Origin: Pseudomonadota bacterium
GTDB lineage: Bacteria; Pseudomonadota; Gammaproteobacteria; Steroidobacterales; Woeseiaceae
Reading direction: 5' to 3'
DNA length: 5,556 nucleotides
NCBI GenBank assembly: GCA_022565135.1
Contig: JADFKA010000138.1
Location: 1 to 5,556, forward strand
Below the pieces are notes generated by a model that did not search any database, was not told the origin of the DNA, and saw only the letters and a program-made list of their open reading frames with translations. Of the stretch, positions 1 through 5,556 are shown in pieces. How positions within the stretch are numbered: position 1 is the first letter of the stretch; each line of letters starts with the position of its first letter. The translations under genes were made by a program, and so were the position numbers.

Positions 1-732
1 GTGACTCCCGAGTACCCGTTGATCGTCGCGGGTAACCGTGATGAATTCCATACGCGCCCCACACAGGACGCCGACTGGTGGCCCGACAAGCCTGATATTC
101 TGGGCGGACGGGACCTGCAGGCGGGGGGCACCTGGCTCGCCATGCATCGTTCCGGTCGTTTTGCAGCGGTGACAAACACCCGTGATGCGGAACCGCGGAC
201 TGCCGGGCTGCGCTCACGCGGCCATCTGGTAATTGACTTCCTGCAAAGCGAACTAGCGCCCATCGATTACCTCAGGGGCATCGACAGTTCAAACTATGCC
301 GGATTCAATTTGTTTGCTGCCGACCTGCGCAGCATCGCGTTTTTGTCCAACCGCGGCGGTGCAGCGAGGCAGTTGCCAAAGGGTATCTACGGTCTTGGTA
401 ACGATACGCTGGATACCGCGGCTGAAAAGGTAGAACGCAGCAAGACGCGGTTGGGTTTGCTGATAAAGGCCGACGCGGCAAATGAAACCGAGTTGATGCG
501 CCTGCTGGGTGATCGCGACAAAGGCCCCGTAGACGAAGTCAAGAGCGCTCGGCTGTCATTTACGACCGCGCATGCACTCACGGCACCGTTCATAGTATTA
601 CCGGATTTTGGTACTCGTTGTTCGACCGTCGTTTTAGCCGATCGCGCCGGCAAATGGTCATTTTTTGAGCGACGATTCGACGCGGCGGGAATCAGGACCG
701 GCGAGTCCCACTATTCACATCAATGTGCGTAA
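1..732 (+). CDS. NRDE/TANGO2-family protein, 5'-truncated by window edge
   Basis: The reading frame is open from base 1 to the TAA at 730-732. It matches the NRDE family (TANGO2, transport and Golgi organisation 2 homologues). Seen: the name-giving NRDE motif at window residues 12-15, the GGRDLQAGGTWL block at 35-46, N-T-R-D at 59-62, and a C-terminal GTRCSTVVL block followed by a phenylalanine- and glutamate-rich end. Family members are about 250-260 residues and begin roughly ten residues before this point with Met-Cys and a hydrophobic strand. The GTG at base 1 is therefore probably an internal valine and the true start lies upstream. The conserved Cys2 cannot be checked here. The biochemical role is poorly defined; animal and some bacterial members have been linked to haem handling. 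No signal peptide or membrane segment is visible. The 3' end overlaps the convergent esterase gene by 13 bp. The family call is firm and the function open. Confidence 0.92.
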   Translation: MTPEYPLIVAGNRDEFHTRPTQDADWWPDKPDILGGRDLQAGGTWLAMHRSGRFAAVTNTRDAEPRTAGLRSRGHLVIDFLQSELAPIDYLRGIDSSNYAGFNLFAADLRSIAFLSNRGGAARQLPKGIYGLGNDTLDTAAEKVERSKTRLGLLIKADAANETELMRLLGDRDKGPVDEVKSARLSFTTAHALTAPFIVLPDFGTRCSTVVLADRAGKWSFFERRFDAAGIRTGESHYSHQCA

Positions 733-1403
733 ACTGAGAGCAGCCAGGTCCGGATATCGTCGATTTCTGCAGCGCAAACGGCATGTGCCATCGGGTAGTC
801 GTGCCACTCCACGTTGAATTTTGAGTCTATGAGCAGATCGGCCGAGTCCCGACCCAGTTGCATGGGTAACACCGGATCGAAGCTGCCGTGCGCCATGAAA
901 ATCGGCAGGTCAGCATTACCGGCATCAGGATTGTCGATGACTTCGGCACGTAGCGTTTCGTGCAGCGGCAGGTAAGTCGACAACGCCATGAGACCCGCAA
1001 GCCGGTCGGCATATCGCAGCGCCGAGTGCAGCGCAATCGCGCCGCCTTGTGAAAAGCCCGCGACAACTATCTGCAGAGCAGCAATACCGCGTTCCTGTTC
1101 ACGCCGGATCAACGCATCCAGGATTGCGCCGCTTTCGCGTATGCCGACCTCGTCGACCGGGCCATCGCGATCGAGGCTCAGGATGTCGTACCAGGCACGC
1201 ATCGACATGCCGCCATTGATCGTCACGGGTCTGACCGGCGCATGCGGAAATACGAATCGCAACGGTAGTGCGTCTGGCATCTTGAGTTCGGCAACAATGG
1301 GCTCGAAGTCGTGGCCGTCCGCACCGAGGCCATGCAACCAGATGACACTGCCTGATGGTTCGTCACTGCCCGTTTCGATCTCAACCGTCTCGGGGGCTGT
1401 CAT
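720..1403 (-). CDS. Carboxylesterase / phospholipase-like alpha/beta hydrolase
   Basis: This encodes a 227-residue cytoplasmic serine hydrolase of the short carboxylesterase family (Pseudomonas esterase II / acyl-protein thioesterase type, about 218 residues), which cleaves short-chain esters. The fold landmarks are present in order: the oxyanion-hole loop LHGLGADG at 23-30, the nucleophile elbow GFSQG at 116-120 with Ser118, the acid in SFDPVLP (Asp176), and the base in PMAHAVC (His207). The triad is complete. I chose the ATG at 1401-1403 because a GGAG lies six bases upstream and the family normally starts just before the first beta strand. An in-frame ATG at 1490 would add 29 residues unlike the family and would run through the divergent promoter region. 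No signal peptide is visible. The gene diverges from argR and converges on the NRDE gene. The physiological substrate cannot be told from sequence. Confidence 0.93.
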   Translation of the reverse strand: MTAPETVEIETGSDEPSGSVIWLHGLGADGHDFEPIVAELKMPDALPLRFVFPHAPVRPVTINGGMSMRAWYDILSLDRDGPVDEVGIRESGAILDALIRREQERGIAALQIVVAGFSQGGAIALHSALRYADRLAGLMALSTYLPLHETLRAEVIDNPDAGNADLPIFMAHGSFDPVLPMQLGRDSADLLIDSKFNVEWHDYPMAHAVCAAEIDDIRTWLLSVYAH

Positions 1404-1409
1404 CCAATA

Positions 1410-1413
1410 CTCC
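1410..1413 (-). promoter_or_regulatory. Ribosome binding site of the esterase gene
   Basis: The minus strand reads GGAG with a six-base spacer to the ATG at 1403. This decides the start codon in favour of the 227-residue form over the longer in-frame extension to 1490. Confidence 0.75.
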
Positions 1414-1472
1414 ACGCGGCACGGGGTTGCGCAGTGTAACTCGAAAAAAATCCCATTATGCAAAATACCTGC

Positions 1473-1501
1473 TTGACTAATTATGCGCATTTTGATATTT
1501 T
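1473..1501 (+). promoter_or_regulatory. Sigma70-type promoter of the argR-argG operon
   Basis: A TTGACT hexamer at 1473-1478 matches the -35 consensus at five of six positions. It is followed after exactly 17 bp by TATTTT at 1496-1501, four of six to the -10 consensus, in an AT-rich stretch unlike the surrounding coding DNA. Transcription would start near 1508, giving a leader of only about 20 bases before the argR ATG at 1529. No attenuator or riboswitch would fit in that space, so control is expected to act at initiation. Assigned by eye; no transcript data. Confidence 0.65.
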
Positions 1502-1521
1502 TATGTGCATATTTATGCGGA
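1484..1521 (+). promoter_or_regulatory. Tandem ARG-box-like operator (ArgR binding site)
   Basis: Two box-like sites lie 20 bp apart, start to start. The downstream one (1504-1521) contains the perfect inverted repeat GCATA-TT-TATGC (1507-1518) and agrees with the E. coli ARG box WNTGAATWWWWATTCANW at 15 of 18 positions by my count, the mismatches being C for A, G for T and G for A. The upstream one (1484-1501) is weaker, about 12 of 18. The same stretch appears as a direct repeat, TTATGCGCATTTT at 1481 and TTATGTGCATATT at 1501 (11 of 13 identical). The sites cover the -10 element and the predicted start point of the promoter, so bound ArgR should block polymerase. The arrangement resembles the paired boxes with 2-3 bp gaps at enteric arg genes. 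ArgR is encoded immediately downstream, which makes autoregulation likely. Confidence 0.6.
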
Positions 1522-1528
1522 ACGAATC

Positions 1529-1978
1529 ATGCCCAACTCTGTTTCTGAACAGCCAATACGCCGGGATGCTATCCGGAAAATACTGCAACACACACCTGCG
1601 GGCACGCAACAATCGCTCGTGGACGCCCTCAATGCGCAGGGATTGGGTGCCACTCAATCGAGTGTAAGTCGGGATTTGAAGGATCTTGGCGCGATCAAAA
1701 CCAAGCGGGGCTATGAGCTGCCCGGAAGCGATACCGCAGCACCCGACGAACTTGTGGCGTTAGCTGATTTTGTTCGCGAGGTGCTGCCTGCCGGACCCAA
1801 TCTTACGGTGATAAAGACAGCGATAGGTGCCGCGCAGCGAGTCGCGCTCGCGCTGGATCGCAGCAACTGGCCGGAGATGGTCGGCAACATCGGCGGTGAC
1901 GATACGGTTTTTGTCGCTACTCAATCGGCAGCCAACCAAAAAGCGATCATCGCCAGAATCGCGCAGGTGCGCGCGTAG
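1529..1978 (+). CDS. argR: Arginine repressor ArgR
   Basis: This encodes a 149-residue transcriptional regulator that binds L-arginine as a hexamer and represses arginine biosynthesis genes at ARG boxes. Seen: an N-terminal winged helix-turn-helix (about residues 8-62) with the recognition-helix signature ATQSSVSRDL at 41-50, a short linker, and a C-terminal trimerisation and arginine-binding domain (about 76-149) with GGDDTVFVA at 122-130. Its paired aspartates 124 and 125 correspond to the arginine-contacting pair of E. coli ArgR. The length fits the family (about 150-156). The ATG at 1529 is preferred over the GTG at 1505, which lies inside the promoter/operator and lacks a ribosome site; before 1529 there is a modest GGAACGA. 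It is the first gene of the arginine operon, 24 bases before argG, and probably represses itself through the operator at 1484-1521. Confidence 0.95.
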   Translation: MPNSVSEQPIRRDAIRKILQHTPAGTQQSLVDALNAQGLGATQSSVSRDLKDLGAIKTKRGYELPGSDTAAPDELVALADFVREVLPAGPNLTVIKTAIGAAQRVALALDRSNWPEMVGNIGGDDTVFVATQSAANQKAIIARIAQVRA

Positions 1979-1992
1979 CGCCTTGAAATTGC

Positions 1993-1996
1993 GGAG
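1993..1996 (+). promoter_or_regulatory. Ribosome binding site of argG
   Basis: GGAG sits six bases before the GTG at 2003 and supports this non-ATG start, which also gives the expected N-terminus just ahead of the ATP-binding loop. Confidence 0.75.
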
Positions 1997-2002
1997 CCCA
2001 TA

Positions 2003-3217
2003 GTGAGCAAAGAACTTGCACCAATCATCCTTGCTTTTTCCGGCGGCCTCGACACGTCGTTTTGCGTGCCATGGCTCAAGGAAACCTACGGCCGTGACGT
2101 CATCACGGCGACGATCGATACGGGCGGTATTGATAAACGGGCCGCAATTGCGCTCGAGGAACGCGCGTTTGCACTCGGCGCAGTTGAGCATGTATTGATC
2201 GATTGCAAACAGGCCTTCTTTGATTCCATCATCCGTTACCTGATCTATGGCAACGTCTTGCGCGGACAGGCTTATCCGCTATGTGTCGGCGCTGAACGCG
2301 GACTGCAGGCTGCCCAGCTTGCACAACTCGCGAGCGACCGCGGCGCGACGACGGTTGCACATGGCTGTACGGCAGCTGGAAACGACCAGGTGCGTTTCGA
2401 GGTTGCGCTGCGCACGCTCAATCCCGGGCTCGAGATTCTCGCCCCCGTTCGCGACAACGACTGGGTAAGAGACGAGCAGATTAAATACCTGGAGAGCCAC
2501 GGCATGCCATTGCCAGCGCAAGGATCGGACTATTCCACCAATCGCGGACTCTGGGGGGTTACGATCGGCGGCCGTGAGACGCTGACATCGGAGCATACGA
2601 TTCCTGAAAACGCCTGGCTGCTGTCGGCCGGCGCCTTCACCGATCCCAGGCCGCCTTCACAACATACAATCGATTTCGACCGCGGCATACCTGTCGCACT
2701 GGACAAGCAGAATCTGCCGCCTGTGCAACTGATACAAGACCTGGAATTACTGGCTGGAAGCTATGGCATCGGTCGTGGCATTCACCTGGGCGACACGATA
2801 CTCGGCACCAAGGGGCGTGTTGCGTTTGAAGCGCCTGCGGCCATTACGCTGATTACGGCACATCGTGAACTCGAGAAGCTCGTATTGAGTGCCCAGCAGA
2901 TACGCGTCAAAGACATCATAGCGTCGATTTACGGTGACCTTGTGCACGAGGGCAAGCAGCTCGATCTCGTCTGCCATGATATCGAGGCGCTGCTCAGTTC
3001 ATCGCAACAACGTGTTACTGGAACCGTCAAATTCTCGTTGCAGCCGGGCAACCTTTTCATCGATGGCGTGACGTCATCGCACTCACTGCTCGCAGCGACC
3101 AAAGGCGTCTATGGCGAAACTGCGGGCGAGTGGACCGCCGCCGATGCGCTTGGCTTCGCGCGTATCTTGGCCCTGCCCGGCTCGTTACAGGCCAGGGCGG
3201 GCGGCAGCAGATCATGA
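2003..3217 (+). CDS. argG: Argininosuccinate synthase ArgG
   Basis: This encodes a 404-residue cytoplasmic ligase that joins citrulline and aspartate with ATP to form argininosuccinate, the second-to-last step of arginine synthesis. Seen: the PP-loop ATP motif FSGGLDTS at 12-19, the substrate block HGCTAAGNDQVRFE at 120-133, the YSTNRGLWG segment at 177-185 (equivalent to the YSIDxNLW region of other members), and the C-terminal motif GDTILGTKGR...FEAPAA at 263-280. The length is normal (about 400). The start is GTG with a good ribosome site. Segments such as IYGNVLRGQAYP (81-92) and the SFC after the P-loop recall the Bacteroidetes/Xanthomonadales branch more than the common bacterial or enteric ArgG; this is from memory and untested by alignment. 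It lies 24 bases after argR, and its stop overlaps the next start in an ATGA. Confidence 0.97.
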   Translation: MSKELAPIILAFSGGLDTSFCVPWLKETYGRDVITATIDTGGIDKRAAIALEERAFALGAVEHVLIDCKQAFFDSIIRYLIYGNVLRGQAYPLCVGAERGLQAAQLAQLASDRGATTVAHGCTAAGNDQVRFEVALRTLNPGLEILAPVRDNDWVRDEQIKYLESHGMPLPAQGSDYSTNRGLWGVTIGGRETLTSEHTIPENAWLLSAGAFTDPRPPSQHTIDFDRGIPVALDKQNLPPVQLIQDLELLAGSYGIGRGIHLGDTILGTKGRVAFEAPAAITLITAHRELEKLVLSAQQIRVKDIIASIYGDLVHEGKQLDLVCHDIEALLSSSQQRVTGTVKFSLQPGNLFIDGVTSSHSLLAATKGVYGETAGEWTAADALGFARILALPGSLQARAGGSRS

Positions 3218-4272
3218 AGAGCTTTGTCGTGGACAAGATTGCATCGGTTGCCCAGCACAGCAACCTCGGGCACGAGGTCAGGTTGTCGGGAGATATTCCT
3301 TGTGAGGAAGGTGTGCTCGTCGCCGTGCGCGTTCTCAATAATAAGAATCGCTACAACCAGCTCGAGCTGACCTCGGGTCGAATGGCAACTGTCAATCAGG
3401 GCGACATTGTGGTCGGAGCCCTGGGCCACCGCAAAGCGCTACGAGGCTATTCTGGCCACCTGCCAACTAAGCTTGCGGCCGGTGACACGATCCAGTTACT
3501 GAATATTGGTGGTGTCCTGGGAATCTGTGACTCGGCCAACCCCGATGTCGGGCCGCCATTCGATTGCGAAGTCCTAGGCACGGTATTGCACTTTCCGTAT
3601 CTTGGCGAACGCATCGGCGTACCCGCACGCGCTGGTGCCGAAGCATTCGACGAGAGCGCACCGCTGACCACTCACGGCGTCCCCGTCATCGCACTGGCAG
3701 GAACCTGCATGGACTCAGGCAAGACAGCCGCCGCATGCGCCATCGTTGGCCGACTCCGGCATCTCGGGCTGACCGTTGCTGCATGCAAGGCCACCGGCGT
3801 GTCTTTGCGGCGTGACATCCTGTCAATGGAAGACGCCGGTGCTTCTGCAACGATGATGTTCTCAGACCTCGGTATCGTCACAACCACGGCTGAAAATGGC
3901 CCGGCCCTGACCCGCGCATTGCTCAGCAGCCTGGCCAGGAGCAAGCCCGACGTCATCGTGCTGGAGCTCGGCGACGGACTGCTCGGCGCCTACGGTGTCG
4001 AGGCGATCCTGTCCGACAAGTCAATTCGAGACGCTTTTACCGCCGTAATACTCTGTGCGAACGATCCCGTGTCGGCGTGGGGCGGAGCGAAAATTTTGCG
4101 CGAAGACTTTGACATCGAGCCAGCAGTGGTGACTGGTCCCGCAACAGATAACTCGGTCGGAATCGATCAGATACAACAGCGTTTGTCTTTGCCCGCGATC
4201 AACGCGCTGTCCAATGGCGTTGCACTCGGTGACCACGTAGCCACCATACTCAGCGAGGGGAATGCTGCATGA
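3214..4272 (+). CDS. Uncharacterised P-loop protein (BioD/DUF1611-like) embedded in the arginine operon
   Basis: I do not recognise this 352-residue protein as a named enzyme. Residues about 20-130 form a glycine-rich, beta-type domain with two similar turns, VNQGDIVVGALG (60-71) and LAAGDTIQLLNIGG (87-100). Residues about 157-345 form a P-loop domain: GTCMDSGKT at 163-171 has the GTxxxxGKT spacing of dethiobiotin synthetase; CKATG at 191-195 aligns with the BioD KPVxSG segment; PDVIVLELGDG at 245-255 aligns with the BioD VLVEGAGG Walker-B region; VILCANDP (278-285) is a later strand. DUF1611 proteins share this layout. The ATG at 3214 overlaps the argG stop (ATGA) and is preferred to an in-frame ATG at 3130 lying deep inside argG. 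The stop overlaps the argC start the same way. An ATP-dependent or acyl-transferring role in arginine synthesis is inferred from context only. No signal peptide or membrane segment is visible. Confidence 0.9.
   Translation: MKSFVVDKIASVAQHSNLGHEVRLSGDIPCEEGVLVAVRVLNNKNRYNQLELTSGRMATVNQGDIVVGALGHRKALRGYSGHLPTKLAAGDTIQLLNIGGVLGICDSANPDVGPPFDCEVLGTVLHFPYLGERIGVPARAGAEAFDESAPLTTHGVPVIALAGTCMDSGKTAAACAIVGRLRHLGLTVAACKATGVSLRRDILSMEDAGASATMMFSDLGIVTTTAENGPALTRALLSSLARSKPDVIVLELGDGLLGAYGVEAILSDKSIRDAFTAVILCANDPVSAWGGAKILREDFDIEPAVVTGPATDNSVGIDQIQQRLSLPAINALSNGVALGDHVATILSEGNAA
4255..4260 (+). promoter_or_regulatory. Ribosome binding site of argC inside the preceding gene
   Basis: GAGGGG lies eight bases before the argC ATG at 4269, within the last codons of the P-loop gene. 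ArgC can therefore recruit ribosomes directly as well as through the ATGA overlap. The P-loop gene itself has no comparable Shine-Dalgarno sequence before 3214 and may depend on coupling to argG. Confidence 0.7.
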
Positions 4273-5330
4273 CTAAACCCATCAAAGCCGTGGTGCTGGG
4301 AGCAACCGGTTATGTCGGCGGCGAACTATTGCGCCTGCTGGCGGAACATCCGCAGTTCGAACTGTGCTGCGCCGTATCCGCAAGCCGTAAAGGCACGACG
4401 ATCGCAGCAACATTTCCAAATCTCGCCGCTGCCTATGGCAGCCAGGTCTTCATCAGCCACCACAACTGCCTTGACGCTGTAGACAATGGCAGTCAGCTCG
4501 CTTTGTTTTCAGCTGCACCGCACGGCGCATCGGCGGCCCTGATTGCGATGGCGCTCAATGCGGCAGCGCAGAAAAATCTGCGTGTGCACGTTGTCGACTC
4601 GTCAGCAGATTTTCGATACGCAAATCAATCGGACTACGAAAGCATTTATGGCGCACCGCATGGCGCTCCCGAGCTACTGTCACAATTTCACTCAGGCGTG
4701 CCCGAACATGTTTCCGGTACCAGCTCGCCGCACGTCGGTCATCCGGGATGTTTCGCCACAGCCGTGTTGCTCGCGGCGGTGCCGTTGCTGCAGTCCGGAC
4801 TGACCGAAAGTGAACTCTTTGTGACGGCAACGACGGGCAGCACCGGATCGGGCAGCACACCGCAACCCGGGACGCACCATCCCGAACGTCACAGCAACCT
4901 GTACGCCTACAAGCCACTGGCGCACCGCCACGCACCTGAGATGGCCGGCCTGGCCGAAACCGCGAGCGGCCGCAAGACCCGCGTACACTTCGTGCCGCAT
5001 TCTGGTCCATTCGCGCGCGGCATCTACGCGACAGTACAGGCCAGGACGAAGGCGGACCTGAGTGAAGAGCAATTGCTCGCGGTATTCGAGAGCGCCTATG
5101 CAGATGCGCCATTCGTCGAGGTCATTGCAGGTACGCCGCGACTCAAGAGTGTCGTCGCCAGCAACATGTGCCAGATCGGCGTCGCCGCGAGCGAAGGCTC
5201 GGTCGCGGTCATGAGTACGATTGACAACCTCGTCAAGGGAGCAGCTGGTGGCGCCGTGCAATGGATGAACCGGCTATGGAACCTCCCTGAAACGAGCGGG
5301 CTCACCGCGGCCGCGCCCGGCTGGACCTGA
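4269..5330 (+). CDS. argC: N-acetyl-gamma-glutamyl-phosphate reductase ArgC
   Basis: This encodes a 353-residue NADPH-dependent cytoplasmic enzyme that reduces N-acylglutamyl-phosphate to the semialdehyde, the third step of arginine synthesis. Seen: the Rossmann dinucleotide motif GATGYVG at 11-17, the SSADFR block at 111-116, the active-site signature HPGCFAT at 158-164 with nucleophile Cys161, the GSTGSG turn at 190-195, a basic KPLAHRHAPE segment at 215-224 holding the catalytic histidine region, and the C-terminal DNLVKGAAGGAVQ at 319-331. The length is typical (about 310-350). The start is the ATG overlapping the stop of the P-loop gene by four bases, with GAGGGG upstream. All catalytic residues I would look for are present. 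The related LysY of the LysW lysine pathway shares the fold, but ArgR and ArgG next to it favour an arginine role. Confidence 0.96.
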   Translation: MTKPIKAVVLGATGYVGGELLRLLAEHPQFELCCAVSASRKGTTIAATFPNLAAAYGSQVFISHHNCLDAVDNGSQLALFSAAPHGASAALIAMALNAAAQKNLRVHVVDSSADFRYANQSDYESIYGAPHGAPELLSQFHSGVPEHVSGTSSPHVGHPGCFATAVLLAAVPLLQSGLTESELFVTATTGSTGSGSTPQPGTHHPERHSNLYAYKPLAHRHAPEMAGLAETASGRKTRVHFVPHSGPFARGIYATVQARTKADLSEEQLLAVFESAYADAPFVEVIAGTPRLKSVVASNMCQIGVAASEGSVAVMSTIDNLVKGAAGGAVQWMNRLWNLPETSGLTAAAPGWT

Positions 5331-5556
5331 ATGATGGCTGCCCAGGCGAATCATTTGGCGGCATCGGATCCTCGCATACGCGAGGCGGCAACGACGTTGC
5401 AGGTCTACGGCCAGTTGCCGTTCGTGCCCGAGTACGCCGAAGGCTGCCATATTGTGACGAGCGACGGCCGCCGCATCCTGGATCTTTACGGCGGCCATGC
5501 CGTCGCCGCTCTTGGATATGCACATCCCCGGCTGATTAAGGCGATTTCTGACCAAT
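5331..5556 (+). CDS. argD: Acetylornithine aminotransferase ArgD, 3'-truncated by window edge
   Basis: Only the first 75 codons are in the window. They match the N-terminus of class III PLP-dependent aminotransferases of the ArgD type, which transfer an amino group from glutamate to the N-acylglutamate semialdehyde made by ArgC. Seen: a short leader, TLQVYGQLPFVP at 22-33, the strand ending in SDGRRILDLYGGHAVAALG at 44-62, and YAHPRLIKAI at 63-72. The PLP-binding lysine lies beyond the window. The ATG at 5331 follows the argC stop with no gap; a second ATG at 5334 is equally usable, and a weak GGA at 5323-5325 serves either. The related LysJ, succinylornithine and GABA aminotransferases cannot be excluded from this fragment; the arginine label rests on argR, argG and argC alongside. 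Confidence 0.87.
   Translation, partial: MMAAQANHLAASDPRIREAATTLQVYGQLPFVPEYAEGCHIVTSDGRRILDLYGGHAVAALGYAHPRLIKAISDQ

Noticed and set aside
1455..1460. Possible minus-strand -10 element CATAAT for the esterase
   Set aside because: The hexamer is good but no convincing -35 is found at 16-18 bp, and it overlaps TTATGC-type sequence that recurs in the operator. A real esterase promoter is probably in 1404-1528 but cannot be placed.
1456..1474. A third ARG-box-like site beginning TTATGCA
   Set aside because: Only the left half resembles a box; the right half does not match, so it was left out of the operator.
988..1476. 162-codon plus-strand open frame opposite the esterase
   Set aside because: It is antisense to a well-supported gene with a complete catalytic triad and has a low-complexity Arg/Ser/Pro composition without domains.
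1403..1490. N-terminal extension of the esterase to an ATG at 1490 (29 extra residues)
   Set aside because: The extra residues do not resemble the family, the stretch runs across the divergent argR promoter, and the ATG at 1403 has a well-spaced GGAG.
1505..1528. GTG start for argR at 1505, adding eight residues
   Set aside because: It lies inside the operator and about at the predicted transcription start, with no ribosome site ahead of it; the ATG at 1529 is better.
1979..2002. Attenuator, terminator or small RNA between argR and argG
   Set aside because: The gap is 24 bases, contains only the argG ribosome site and shows no stem-loop.
1760..2191. 143-codon minus-strand open frame across the argR-argG junction
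   Set aside because: It covers two confidently identified genes and has no recognisable motif or ribosome site.
3130..3213. Longer form of the P-loop protein starting at an ATG at 3130
   Set aside because: It would overlap argG by 88 bases and adds an arginine-rich segment that is an out-of-frame reading of the argG C-terminus; the ATGA overlap at 3214 fits the pattern of the operon.
4555..5261. Long minus-strand open frames opposite argC (185 and 189 codons)
   Set aside because: They lie wholly within argC, are rich in Arg, Ala and Cys as expected of antisense readings of GC-rich coding DNA, and show no family motif.

Overview
The window is bacterial chromosomal DNA, moderately GC-rich by eye, with densely packed genes and no mobile element, CRISPR array or RNA gene that I can see. 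The protein types suggest a gammaproteobacterium in or near the Xanthomonadales / Steroidobacter / Woeseia-like lineages. This placement is inferred from remembered family sequences and is not certain. All genes appear intact except the two cut by the window edges.

Left part (1-1403): two convergent genes whose 3' ends overlap by 13 bp. On the plus strand is an NRDE/TANGO2-family protein that has lost its N-terminus to the window edge. On the minus strand is an alpha/beta-hydrolase carboxylesterase of about 227 residues with a complete Ser-Asp-His triad.

Control region (1404-1528): this separates the esterase from a rightward operon. It holds a good sigma70-type promoter (TTGACT, 17 bp, TATTTT) overlapped by a tandem ARG-box-like operator. 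The downstream box matches the E. coli ARG consensus at 15 of 18 positions by my count.

Right part (1529-5556): a tightly packed arginine operon, argR - argG - unnamed P-loop gene - argC - argD (cut by the window end). The argG/P-loop gene and P-loop gene/argC junctions are both 4-bp ATGA overlaps, and argD starts directly after the argC stop. ArgR would sense arginine and repress the operon, including its own gene. ArgC and ArgD carry out the reduction and transamination steps towards acyl-ornithine, and ArgG makes argininosuccinate from citrulline and aspartate. ArgG looks like the Bacteroidetes/Xanthomonadales version. In those groups this version goes with transcarbamylation of acyl-ornithine instead of free ornithine.

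The most interesting gene is the unnamed one at 3214-4272. It encodes a 352-residue protein with a beta-rich N-terminal domain and a C-terminal P-loop domain whose motifs line up with dethiobiotin synthetase (BioD) and resemble DUF1611. It is not one of the classical arginine enzymes, yet it is locked between argG and argC by translational coupling. It may be an unrecognised arginine-pathway enzyme, for example an alternative acylation or ATP-dependent step.
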